Position numbers and translations under genes: made by a program. 64,000 nucleotides of DNA. Origin: Blautia sp. MSJ-9 (GTDB lineage: Bacteria; Bacillota; Clostridia; Lachnospirales; Lachnospiraceae). This document shows, piece after piece, positions 36,497-43,793 of the stretch. The stretch is taken from NCBI RefSeq assembly GCF_018919065.1, contig NZ_JAHLQG010000006.1, positions 1 to 64,000 on the forward strand. Reading direction: 5' to 3'. The notes below the pieces were generated by a model. That model searched no databases, was not told the origin of the DNA, and saw only the letters and a program-made list of their open reading frames with translations. Within the stretch, counting starts at the first letter, position 1, and each line of letters starts with the position of its first letter.

Positions 36497-37675
36497 TTAT
36501 GCATACTGAATCTTGACTGCAGTATAAATATTAGAAGATTTTGATTTAGACGGATGGAAAGTAACACATACATAGTCGCCGTATTCCACACCGCTTTCAG
36601 TAAGATCCTGAGCGTTTTCAATGCGGAAAGTGTCGACTGCACCATCGTCGGTCTGAACGGTGATCGTATTAGCGGTGTTTCCGATGATAGTTCCGGTTGC
36701 TGTAAAGGAAATATGTTTATCATCGATTCCGGCAGGATTTTCTCCGGTTACGGCAATGATACGAATGCCCTCCAGAGTGTCCTCTTCCAGATTTCCAATA
36801 TAAGTCACATTTGCATGAGAACCGGGAGCAATTCCGCCCTCAAAATAAGCAGGAATTGCAGACATATCAATGCTTAGCGGAGTATCACTGCCAGCAGGAA
36901 GAACCTGAAGAATATTCAGATTTACTGCCTGGATGGTTACCAGAAACTGTTTCTCACGGTTCGCAATCTGCTCCGGTGTCAGTGTAACTGTCGGTTCAGG
37001 TGTAGGTGTCGGATCCGGAATCTGCAGGTCTTTCAGGTCGGAAATACTCAGGACTTTCAGATGACTAGCGTTTAAAGACGCAGAGGAATCATCAGAAGTA
37101 TCCGGAAATTCACCTTTAAAGGTAAGGTAGACCCAGTCGCCGGATTTGATGCCGTTCTGATAATATTGTTTCGTTCCGGTGATCGGGTAAGTAGCAGTTT
37201 TGCCTTTTTTATTTTTTATGGTGATCGTATTGGAGGTCAGAGATATGACCTGCCCGTGAGCAGTACGTTTCTTCAGTTTGTTCTTCTTGTGGAATTCATC
37301 CACTACTTTCAGAACACGAACACTGCTGGTATCTGTATTGGAGAGCTGTCCTTCATAAATAATACTGATCTCATCACCGGTGATCATTCCGCCTTTACAC
37401 TCCAGTGTGGCGTTGGAAACATTGAATACATAAGATGCATCGTCTGTATTCAGGATGAGCTGGCTTCCGGAAAAATCCTGTAGAGTACCGGAAATCTCAT
37501 CCATATAAACGCGGTCTTTGGCTTCGGTTACAGTTGTAGTATCAGATGAAGAAGTAAGTTCTCGGACAGATGTATCTCCGGTAGATGTGAATTGTTCCAG
37601 TACAGTTCCAAGGCTGCATCCGGTCATAGAGAAGCTAAGAACGGTACAGGCACATGCGGCAAGCAGTTTTTTCAT
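36497..37675 (-). CDS. lipoprotein with repeated small beta-barrel-like units
   Basis: This encodes 392 residues. The N-terminus MKKLLAACACTVLSFSMTGC is a lipoprotein signal with the lipobox SMTGC (Cys20). The rest is beta-rich, with repeats of a phrase such as GQVISLTSNTITIKNKKGK, TGTIIGNTANTITVQTDDG and SGTLQDFSGSQLILNTDD. Each is followed by a Y-G-D-x-V or S-G-D-W-V turn, suggesting four OB/SH3-like units. A Pro/Thr linker (DPTPTPEPTVTL) lies in the middle. It is probably anchored on the outer face of the membrane. The role is unknown. GGAGG lies upstream of the ATG at 37675. Confidence 0.8.
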   Translation of the reverse strand: MKKLLAACACTVLSFSMTGCSLGTVLEQFTSTGDTSVRELTSSSDTTTVTEAKDRVYMDEISGTLQDFSGSQLILNTDDASYVFNVSNATLECKGGMITGDEISIIYEGQLSNTDTSSVRVLKVVDEFHKKNKLKKRTAHGQVISLTSNTITIKNKKGKTATYPITGTKQYYQNGIKSGDWVYLTFKGEFPDTSDDSSASLNASHLKVLSISDLKDLQIPDPTPTPEPTVTLTPEQIANREKQFLVTIQAVNLNILQVLPAGSDTPLSIDMSAIPAYFEGGIAPGSHANVTYIGNLEEDTLEGIRIIAVTGENPAGIDDKHISFTATGTIIGNTANTITVQTDDGAVDTFRIENAQDLTESGVEYGDYVCVTFHPSKSKSSNIYTAVKIQYA

Positions 37676-37754
37676 AATAAAGACAGGACCTCCGATAAAT
37701 CATTCGTTTGAGCATTATTCCTGCCGCATGCAGTGTAAGGATCTCGAAACATAG

Positions 37755-37952
37755 TTATTTATGAGAAGAGATTCTGTCTTTTGACGGATCTGGGATAAAA
37801 TCAAAAATCTTGCGGTAGTTTTCCCATTCGTCATTGTCTTTGGCAGGAGTAGATATCAGGCCGGTACATTCTGTACAGGCGTTGGTATTCAGGTAATTAT
37901 CATAACATACATTGTAAGGATTTTGGCAGCTATTTTTACGCTTTTCTGACAT
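37755..37952 (-). CDS. small cysteine-containing protein
   Basis: This encodes 65 residues, with the ATG at 37952 set by GGAGGT 7-8 bases upstream; an upstream in-frame codon at 37988 has no such site. Four Cys residues are seen (CQNPYNVCYD and NACTEC), with a charged C-terminus. They could bind a metal ion or form disulfides. The family was not recognised. It lies alone between the lipoprotein gene and the folT leader. Confidence 0.6.
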   Translation of the reverse strand: MSEKRKNSCQNPYNVCYDNYLNTNACTECTGLISTPAKDNDEWENYRKIFDFIPDPSKDRISSHK

Positions 37953-38231
37953 TTTTTTACCTCCATGATTATAGCAGATGCGATCCATCTGTCTGTATAA
38001 TGGATAGTATTAGTATATGCGGTTATTTTATGTGAGTTTTTTGTCCGCTGTTTAAGGAAAACTGCGAAAGAGTTATTGGGTTATGGAGAAGTAGTAAAAC
38101 GGATTACGAATATCTGACAGAACTGATAAGATTCTGGGAAGTGTGCTGCTGTGAGCAGACAGTAACTGGTTTTCGTGAAATAGGTACAATAAACAGACTA
38201 TAAATTTGACAAAATAATAACGAAAAATATA

Positions 38232-38259
38232 TTGAAATTTCTATGGATTGTGATATAAT
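38232..38259 (+). promoter_or_regulatory. promoter of the THF riboswitch / folT unit
   Basis: TTGAAA (38232-38237), a 16-bp spacer and TATAAT (38254-38259) predict a start near 38266, about 10 bases before the riboswitch. A second, upstream TTGACA (38206-38211) with TATATT (38228-38233) may add another start. Confidence 0.7.
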
Positions 38260-38275
38260 TTCGATAAATAAATAA

Positions 38276-38382
38276 TAGCGAAGTAGGATTTTATGCGTCA
38301 AGTGTTCACAGGCTGGGGAGTCGCCGTGAAACGAAAAGCAGAAAGCGTGCTGCTTACGATATGATTTCCGCACCCGTTGCTA
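38276..38382 (+). ncRNA. tetrahydrofolate (THF) riboswitch
   Basis: The core GCGTCAAGTGTTCACAGGCT, GGGGAGTCGCC and GTGAAACGAA matches the conserved THF-I riboswitch pattern. Closing stem P1 can form from TAGCGAAG (38276-38283) and CCGTTGCTA (38374-38382). It lies directly upstream of a folate ECF transporter gene, the classic target. THF binding would turn expression down when folate is enough. The next 85 bases up to the ATG form the expression platform. Confidence 0.88.
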
Positions 38383-38397
38383 CATATGAGGACATCT

Positions 38398-38459
38398 CAT
38401 AATGTGGAGGGATTATTATTTATGTAACTACTCTATTTTTTAAACACATTATGGAGGTG
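38398..38459 (+). promoter_or_regulatory. folT expression platform: hairpin beside the ribosome binding site, with a start-stop codon pair
   Basis: CATAATGTG (38398-38406) is exactly complementary to CACATTATG (38445-38453), whose last base is the first G of the folT ribosome binding site GGAGGTG (38453-38459). Between the arms lie GGAGGG (38406-38411) and ATGTAA (38422-38427), a start codon followed at once by a stop. Folding could hide or present the real site. Confidence 0.6.
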
Positions 38460-38467
38460 TTTTTATT

Positions 38468-39028
38468 ATGCAGAAAAAACAATATTGGAACGTAAAGACA
38501 TTAGTGTTCATGGCTCTTCTGATCGCTATGCATCTAGTACTCACACGAGTTCTGGTGATTGATCTCGGTGCATACCGTATTTCTGTAGGAAGTGTAAGTA
38601 CAATTCTTGCAGGTCTGTGGCTTGGCCCGGTAGCTGGTGGTGTCTGTGGATTATGTGCAGATATCATCGGATGTTTTATGAAAGGATATGCAGTAAACCC
38701 GTTTATTACAGTTGCAGCAGTTCTCTGGGGCGTTCTTCCTGCTCTTGCAAAACCGTTATTTGCAAACAAGAAGAAAACAGGAAAGACAGTTGGCATCTGC
38801 GTATCTATCGTAGTAACAGCGGTTCTCAGCTCTCTGGTATTTACAACAGCAGGACTTGTAATTATGCTTGGATATAACTTCTATGCGATCATGCCTGGAA
38901 GACTGGTACAGTTTGCAATTATGATCCCGATCTACTGTGTACTGACCTGCCTGCTGTATTTCAGCCCGCTGACAGCAATGGTTGTTGAGAATGCGGCACC
39001 TGCAGTGCTGAAGAACAAAACCGTATAA
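38468..39028 (+). CDS. folT: folate ECF transporter S component
   Basis: This encodes 186 residues with about five to six membrane segments. It has the usual S-component features: VKTLVFMALLIAMHLVLTRV, LGAYRISVGSVS, and LAGLWLGPVAGGVCGLCADI, then a GCFMKGYAVNPF turn. The S component binds folate and docks on a shared EcfAA'T module encoded elsewhere. Folate is assigned from the THF riboswitch upstream and the FolT-like sequence. GGAGGTG lies 8 bases before the ATG. A strong terminator follows. Confidence 0.88.
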   Translation: MQKKQYWNVKTLVFMALLIAMHLVLTRVLVIDLGAYRISVGSVSTILAGLWLGPVAGGVCGLCADIIGCFMKGYAVNPFITVAAVLWGVLPALAKPLFANKKKTGKTVGICVSIVVTAVLSSLVFTTAGLVIMLGYNFYAIMPGRLVQFAIMIPIYCVLTCLLYFSPLTAMVVENAAPAVLKNKTV

Positions 39029-39154
39029 TTGAGATAGAATTAAGACTTGAATAATGGACTGATAAGATAGTTAAGAAAACATGGTTTTGCGCGGACTATG
39101 TTAATTACATATCAATCGATTCCCCGAAAAAGAAGAAAGTTATGATATAAAAAG

Positions 39155-39209
39155 ACAGACTCATTGTAAAGTAAAATATGAAGTACTTTACAGTGAGTCT
39201 GTTTTTATT
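39155..39209 (+). terminator. terminator of folT
   Basis: ACAGACTCATTGTAAAGTA (39155-39173) pairs with TACTTTACAGTGAGTCTGT (39184-39202), a 19-bp stem with one G-U, followed by a T-rich run (TTTTATTA). It lies 125 bp after the folT stop codon. Confidence 0.92.
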
Positions 39210-39221
39210 ATATTCTGAAAC

Positions 39222-39259
39222 TTAATCAAATCAAGTAAATCTTCTGCTTCAATTGTGAA
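39222..39259 (+). repeat. post-terminator repeat, copy 2
   Basis: This matches 1722-1759 (six mismatches in 38) and again begins just after a strong terminator. The shared core is CTGCTTCAATTG. The role is unknown; it may be part of a dispersed intergenic repeat. Confidence 0.5.
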
Positions 39260-39306
39260 AAGCAATGAACAGTGGGCGGGGACATGCCTGCCATGATCAG
39301 AGCATT

Positions 39307-40083
39307 TTATTTTTCTGGTGGATAGTTACCGTTCTCATCCGGCTGTACACGGAACCAGTAAGTATAAAGCTGGTTGAATCCGAGCGATTTGTACAGTGCA
39401 CGGGCATTGTCATTTCCCTCTACAACCTGAAGGTATGCATTCTGCGCACCTTTCTTTATCCCTTCTTTCAGAAGTCCGGTACAGATCTGGCGTGCATAGC
39501 CGTGTTTGCGATATTCTTCTTTTACATGGATGGCATAGATCCCGATGTAATCTCTGTCCAGAATGCCGAGTCCGGTTGCAATGATCTGGCCGTTCATACG
39601 GATGCAGGCGCAGATAGTTTCTTTGAGGATCGCCTGATACATGGATGGAACGACTTTGCGGTGAACGGGGTTGGTAGTGTTCTTTAAGCGAAACAGACTT
39701 TCAATCCATTCAGATGGAATGTTATCGTAGAACGTTACGTCCGGATACGGAGCGTCCAGACGCGCGGCATTCATGCTCATCGCCATGACATTGGTGGTAT
39801 GCTGGATGGCATATCCACGGTTCTCCAGAACATAATCAAAGTCAGGAGAAACAAGAGGGCTGATCTTAAATACAGCCGGTGTTCCCAGGCGTTTATATAC
39901 GCTTTCACAGTATGGGATTTTCTCTCTCCATGTAAGAGTAGAATTGCCGAATTGCTCTACGCTATTGGTTCTGTGTGTATAAAAATAAGAAAATCTCAGG
40001 ATCCAGCCGTCATACAGTTCCATCTTGTGAGACGGCCAGGCGTTCAGAGACATATCTTCAATCTGTTTAATTGTAGTTTCCAT
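39307..40083 (-). CDS. GNAT-family N-acetyltransferase
   Basis: This encodes 258 residues from the ATG at 40083. The C-terminal ~130 residues form a GNAT fold: IIATGLGILDRDYIGIYAIH, then the acetyl-CoA loop EEYRKHGYARQI, and the end NDNARALYKSLGF. The N-terminal half (METTIKQIEDMSLNAWPSHK, DGWILRF, RTNSVEQF) is the type found in two-domain GNATs. AAAGGAG lies 13 bases before the ATG, a long spacing. The substrate is unknown. Confidence 0.85.
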   Translation of the reverse strand: METTIKQIEDMSLNAWPSHKMELYDGWILRFSYFYTHRTNSVEQFGNSTLTWREKIPYCESVYKRLGTPAVFKISPLVSPDFDYVLENRGYAIQHTTNVMAMSMNAARLDAPYPDVTFYDNIPSEWIESLFRLKNTTNPVHRKVVPSMYQAILKETICACIRMNGQIIATGLGILDRDYIGIYAIHVKEEYRKHGYARQICTGLLKEGIKKGAQNAYLQVVEGNDNARALYKSLGFNQLYTYWFRVQPDENGNYPPEK

Positions 40084-40302
40084 AATATAAGGAAGACTCC
40101 TTTCAATATGAGTCCACAAATGCATGTTTATGCATGAAAATGCCATAACGGTTCTCTGTTATAGAAAACTTACAGAAATCCACAGGCATGCAAAAGTGTC
40201 TTTTTAGAATTATACAGAGTTTAGAAACGATGTGCAAGAAAACTTTCGTTTATTATAATATTCGTTATGAAGCACTTTGCCGGGCGTGAAGTGAACAATC
40301 AT

Positions 40303-40977
40303 TTATCCGGCGATTGTCTCCAGAACGAGGGGATATAATTTACGGGCAAGCAATTCATGTCCATGGGCGGTAAGATGAATGCCGTCTATAGTAATTGCAT
40401 CAAATCCCTGTTCAGCTGTTATTTTATTCAGATCATCATGCAGTGGCACAAATGGCAGCCGGTATTTTGCAGCAAGATTCTGGATAAGGTCAGACATGGT
40501 ACGAACATGTGGAATCCATGTCTGATATTCTTCCGGATGCGGAAAGATAAATGGCTCCATAAGGATTACCTGTCTGGCATCTGCAGTGAGCAGCTTCAGC
40601 AATTCATCGTAATGCTCAGAGAATTCTGCCATCATTTGTTTCTGCTGAGAAGCAGTGCGGTTTGTATTCATCATCAGCCCGATATCATTAATGCCGATCA
40701 GCAGCGTTACAACAGGAGAACGGTGCAGGGAAATCCGGTGCTGGCGGATATTGTCCAGGACTCTTGATATGGTGAAGCCATCGAATCCGTAGTTTTTAAT
40801 TTGTACTGTATTTGATAAAAACGATCTGGAGTTGTCAGAATATGAATCTGGCCGTCTGCCGGGAATTTCTTTCTGAAACATTTCTGCAAGCATCTGCACA
40901 TATCCATTCCCCAGAGGAAAATCATCGAGTAAATGACCGCAGTCGGTAATGCTGTCTCCAAGACAAATGATCTGCAT
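40303..40977 (-). CDS. SGNH/GDSL-type hydrolase
   Basis: This encodes 224 residues. The nucleophile Ser is in ICLGDSITDCG at the N-terminus, the block III Asn in LLIGINDIG, and the block V Asp/His pair in TIDGIHLTAHGHELLA. All four SGNH blocks can be placed. Such enzymes remove ester-linked acyl groups from sugars or lipids. There is no signal peptide, so it should work in the cytosol. The ATG at 40977 has AAAGGGAG upstream. It may act on the oligosaccharides handled by the nearby glycosidases, but this is inference. Confidence 0.88.
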   Translation of the reverse strand: MQIICLGDSITDCGHLLDDFPLGNGYVQMLAEMFQKEIPGRRPDSYSDNSRSFLSNTVQIKNYGFDGFTISRVLDNIRQHRISLHRSPVVTLLIGINDIGLMMNTNRTASQQKQMMAEFSEHYDELLKLLTADARQVILMEPFIFPHPEEYQTWIPHVRTMSDLIQNLAAKYRLPFVPLHDDLNKITAEQGFDAITIDGIHLTAHGHELLARKLYPLVLETIAG

Positions 40978-41250
40978 AGTATAACTCCCTTTTATATTTT
41001 TTATATAATAGTGAATGCTGATATAAATAAATGGTATTACCAATCTATAAATTGGTAAGTGACGTAATATAAAATTTATATAAAAACTATATAAAATAAT
41101 ATCATCGCTTCACAGTTCAGTCAACGAAAAACAGCCTTTTTCCGTGAAAATGCACTATTGTAATTGAGAAAAAAAGTAAAATTAAAAAAAGAAATGGTTA
41201 CAATGCACAAAAAAACAATCTTTTTTTGTCTAAAACAGTCAAAATGATTG

Positions 41251-41278
41251 TTGACTTTTTAACAGATTCGAATATAAT
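41251..41278 (+). promoter_or_regulatory. promoter of the ATP synthase operon
   Basis: TTGACT (41251-41256), a 16-bp spacer and TATAAT (41273-41278) predict a start near 41285, leaving a leader of ~310 nt before the first gene. The 270 bases before it (40978-41250) are very AT-rich. They hold a short hairpin (ACCAAT/ATTGGT near 41040) and nothing else I can name. Confidence 0.75.
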
Positions 41279-41290
41279 AATCTCAAAATC

Positions 41291-41571
41291 TTGAATCGCT
41301 GAAAGAATTTATGAAACTTTTAGAAAGATTTTATATTTCTCACGGATCATATATATGGTCAGGAGCTTTCAGACTTTCGACTAAACTAAGACATCTGAGA
41401 CAGACAGCAGGTAAGGACATCACAGACGGGCTTCAGGAAGAGACATCTAAGGCAGGCAGCAGGTAAAGACAGCAGGGACAGACTTCAGGAAGAGGCATCT
41501 AAGACGGACACCGGGGAAAGACATCTGAGACGGACATGATAAGAGAGTGCGAATGTCTTTCAGCGATTCAA
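41291..41571 (+). promoter_or_regulatory. long structured leader of the ATP synthase operon, closed by a 15-bp inverted repeat
   Basis: TTGAATCGCTGAAAG (41291-41305) is perfectly complementary to CTTTCAGCGATTCAA (41557-41571), 251 bases apart. The first arm begins ~6 nt after the predicted transcript start, and the second ends 6-7 nt before the first ribosome binding site (AAAGGAGGG, 41578-41586). The leader RNA would thus be one closed domain. Inside it lie a GATCAT/ATGGTC hairpin near 41345 and six 26-nt repeats. It matches no riboswitch class that I know. Confidence 0.7.
41389..41544 (+). repeat. six 26-nt tandem repeats in the atp leader
   Basis: Units begin at 41389, 41415, 41441, 41467, 41493 and 41519. 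The common pattern is AGACATCTGAGACGGACAG followed by CAGGTAA or TTCAGGAAG. Odd and even units differ, so a 52-nt higher-order period is also visible. The strand is purine-rich and the period is not a multiple of 3, so a coding repeat is unlikely. Confidence 0.85.
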
Positions 41572-41617
41572 ATAGAAAAAGGAGGGAAAAGAAACGGGTA
41601 ATTTAGCAAGCACGTTA

Positions 41618-42280
41618 ATGGAAGAACTTCAATGTAAGACAGTTTTTACCATACCAGTGTTTGGAGGAATACCGATTGCAGAATCAGTAGCAGTGACATG
41701 GATCATCATGGCAGTGCTTTTAATTTTGTCATTGGTGCTCGTAAGAAACCTGAGTGTGGAGAATCCCGGTAAGAAACAGCTTCTCCTGGAAGCAGGCGTC
41801 GGTTTTCTTCATGATTTCTTTAAGGATATCCTTGGAGAAGAGGGAAAAATGTATATTCCCTATCTGATGACAGTTGTCATTTACATTGGAATTGCAAACA
41901 TTTTCGGTGTGTTTGGATTTGTACCGCCTACAAAGGATTTAAACTGTACAATTGGACTGGCCATTACCAGTATTTTCCTGATCGAGTATGCAGGATTTCA
42001 TAAGAAAGGTCTGAAAGGCTTTCTCAAAAGCTTCGCAGAACCGTCTCCGGTCATGCTGCCGATCAATATTCTGGAGATCGCCATTCGTCCGACATCACTT
42101 TGTATGCGACTTTTTGGTAATGTGTTAGGAAGCTATGTGGTTATGAAACTTCTTGAGTTTATATGCCCGGCAGTTCTTCCTATCCCATTCAGCCTGTATT
42201 TTGATTTCTTTGACGGATTCATTCAGGCGTATGTATTTGTATTCTTAACTTCTTTATTTATTAAGGAAGCTATTGAATAA
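41618..42280 (+). CDS. atpB: ATP synthase F0 subunit a
   Basis: This encodes 220 residues from the ATG at 41618. Subunit a forms the half-channels for ions beside the c-ring. Five to six membrane segments are seen, with the key Arg in PTSLCMRLFGNVLGSYVV and the C-terminal FIQAYVFVFLTSLF. The ATG has no ribosome binding site in front of it. AAAGGAGGG (41578-41586) is instead well placed for an in-frame ACG at 41594, which would add eight residues (TGNLASTL). The real start may be that ACG. It is the first gene of the operon in the usual order a-c-b-delta-alpha-gamma-beta-epsilon. Confidence 0.92.
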   Translation: MEELQCKTVFTIPVFGGIPIAESVAVTWIIMAVLLILSLVLVRNLSVENPGKKQLLLEAGVGFLHDFFKDILGEEGKMYIPYLMTVVIYIGIANIFGVFGFVPPTKDLNCTIGLAITSIFLIEYAGFHKKGLKGFLKSFAEPSPVMLPINILEIAIRPTSLCMRLFGNVLGSYVVMKLLEFICPAVLPIPFSLYFDFFDGFIQAYVFVFLTSLFIKEAIE

Positions 42281-42348
42281 AAAAGATTACTGTTCATACA
42301 GGAATATGACATTTATATAAGACCTGAGACGCGGGACATAAGGAATAA

Positions 42349-42420
42349 GACAGCAGTTATGAACAGCGCTTAAATGCTGTCCGGATATCCGGTGGGTCAT
42401 AACGGCCATAAACAACCGTT
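42349..42420 (+). promoter_or_regulatory. structured atpB-atpE intergenic region
   Basis: This lies within a 262-bp gap. GACAGCA (42349-42355) pairs with TGCTGTC (42375-42381) and GTTATGA (42356-42362) with TCATAAC (42397-42403); the two pairings interleave. The palindrome CCGGATATCCGG (42381-42392) and AACGG/CCGTT (42401-42405/42416-42420) add more stems. It may set the high output needed for subunit c. Confidence 0.55.
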
Positions 42421-42542
42421 GGTACAGACATCTGCTGCACAGGCATCAAATGATCTCATCGGAATATCGACAGGATAGCATATTGTGAAGAAAGATTTGT
42501 AATATTTAGTTTATTTCAGTTAAACAACAGGAGGAAAAAGTT

Positions 42543-42761
42543 ATGTTAGTAGCAATTGGAGCAGCAATCGCAGTTATGACAGGTATCGGAGCAGGTATTG
42601 GTATTGGTATGGCAACATCCAAAGCAGTTGAAGCAATCGCAAGACAGCCAGAAGCAGAAAGCAAGATCAGTAAAGCACTTCTTTTAGGATGCGCCCTTGC
42701 CGAGGCAACAGCTATTTACGGTTTCGTTATCGGTCTTCTGATCGTTATCATGCTTGGCTAA
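42543..42761 (+). CDS. atpE: ATP synthase F0 subunit c
   Basis: This encodes 72 residues, two membrane helices joined by the RQPEA loop (34-38). The ion-binding carboxylate is Glu54 in ALAEATAIYGF. The residues that bind Na+ in Ilyobacter-type c subunits (Gln in helix 1, Ser after the Glu) are Ile21 and Ala55 here, which argues for proton coupling. The glycine-rich GIGAGIGIGM helix 1 packs the ring. AGGAGG lies 8-9 bases before the ATG. A long structured gap separates it from atpB. Confidence 0.95.
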   Translation: MLVAIGAAIAVMTGIGAGIGIGMATSKAVEAIARQPEAESKISKALLLGCALAEATAIYGFVIGLLIVIMLG

Positions 42762-42801
42762 TTGATGGATAAAGAATACATACGAAAGGCAGGTGGGACA
42801 G

Positions 42802-43302
42802 GTGATCGAGATTAACATCAACCTGGTCTTTACAATTATTAACCTGATTGTTCTTTATCTTTTAATGAAGAAGTTTCTGTTTGGTCCGATCCTTAACGTG
42901 ATGGAACAGAGAAAAAACATGATCGACCAGCAGTTCGCAAGTGCCAAAGAAACTGAAGAGAAGGCATACGAACTGAAAGGCAAATATGAAGATGCACTCA
43001 AATCTGCGAAAGACGAATCCATGCGAATTGTAAACCAGGCGAAGGATGAGGCAAAAGTACAGGCTGACCGTATTGTAAAAGATGCAAATACACAGGTCGG
43101 TGAAATGCTTAATAAAGCAAAGGCAGATATCAAGACAGAGCAGGAAAATGCTATGAAAGCTATGGAAAGCAGAGTGGCAGAGATTGCGCTGGATGCAGCC
43201 TCAAAGATCATGGGAGAGAAAAACAGCAGTCAGCAGGATTTGTCCCTTTATGACCAGTTTATAAAAGAGGCAGGTGATTCCAATGACGGAAACAAGCATT
43301 AA
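42802..43302 (+). CDS. atpF: ATP synthase F0 subunit b
   Basis: This encodes 166 residues from GTG 42802, chosen because AGGTGG lies 5 bases before it and VIEININLVF aligns with usual starts; an in-frame GTG at 42793 is also possible. One N-terminal membrane helix (LVFTIINLIVLYLLMKKFLF) is followed by a long charged coiled coil rich in Lys, Glu and Ala. The b dimer is the stator stalk tying F1 to F0. Its end overlaps atpH by 20 bp. Confidence 0.93.
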   Translation: MIEININLVFTIINLIVLYLLMKKFLFGPILNVMEQRKNMIDQQFASAKETEEKAYELKGKYEDALKSAKDESMRIVNQAKDEAKVQADRIVKDANTQVGEMLNKAKADIKTEQENAMKAMESRVAEIALDAASKIMGEKNSSQQDLSLYDQFIKEAGDSNDGNKH

Positions 43303-43786
43303 TTATGCAAAAGCATTATATGAGCTTTCTGTCCCGGAAGAAGCTGTTTTGGAGACAGAAAAGATTTTCGAGGGTACCCCGCAGTTAAAGGGTGTCCTTG
43401 AGAATCCGCTGGTTTCTTTAAAAGAAAAAGAACATGTAATTGACAGGGTTTTCCCACAGGAGATGAAAAATTTCCTGAAGATAACCTGTAAATATCAGAA
43501 AATCAGCAGCATTGAGGAGATTCTGGAAGCGTACGGTGATTACAGCCGCAAGCAGAAAGGTATCCTGAAAGCTGTCCTCACATATGTAACAAAACCGGAA
43601 GAAGCCCAGAAAGAGAAGATGGAGGATTTCCTTCGCAGGGAATTCGGAGCAAAGGAAGTCATTCTTACTCTGAAAGAAGACAAATCTTTGATCGGTGGCT
43701 TCATTCTTTCTGCCGGAGACAAAGAGTATGACTGGAGTCTCCGCGGACGTTATACGAAATTAAGACAGAAATTGACACGGAGGTGA
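43283..43786 (+). CDS. atpH: ATP synthase F1 subunit delta
   Basis: This encodes 167 residues. The ATG at 43283 lies inside the end of atpF, with AGGTG upstream. The N-terminal helical part (INYAKALYELSV) binds the top of F1. The C-terminal part (DKSLIGGFILSAGDKEYDWS) contacts subunit b. The family end RGRYTKLRQKL is present. Overlap with atpF and an 8-bp gap to atpA indicate coupled translation. Confidence 0.93.
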   Translation: MTETSINYAKALYELSVPEEAVLETEKIFEGTPQLKGVLENPLVSLKEKEHVIDRVFPQEMKNFLKITCKYQKISSIEEILEAYGDYSRKQKGILKAVLTYVTKPEEAQKEKMEDFLRREFGAKEVILTLKEDKSLIGGFILSAGDKEYDWSLRGRYTKLRQKLTRR

Positions 43787-43793
43787 ATAAAAG

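Noticed and set aside
38104-38373. Minus-strand open frame of 89 codons across the folT leader
   Set aside because: It runs antisense through the THF riboswitch and promoter; the RNA structure explains the conservation.
41311-41466. 51-codon frame (MKLLERFYIS...) in the atp leader
   Set aside because: Only a weak GAAAG precedes the ATG, the 26-nt repeats shift frame through it, and the peptide has no recognisable feature. It cannot be fully excluded as a leader peptide.
41389-41544. Tandem 26-nt units as a CRISPR array
   Set aside because: Units abut without unique spacers, are imperfect, and no cas genes are near.
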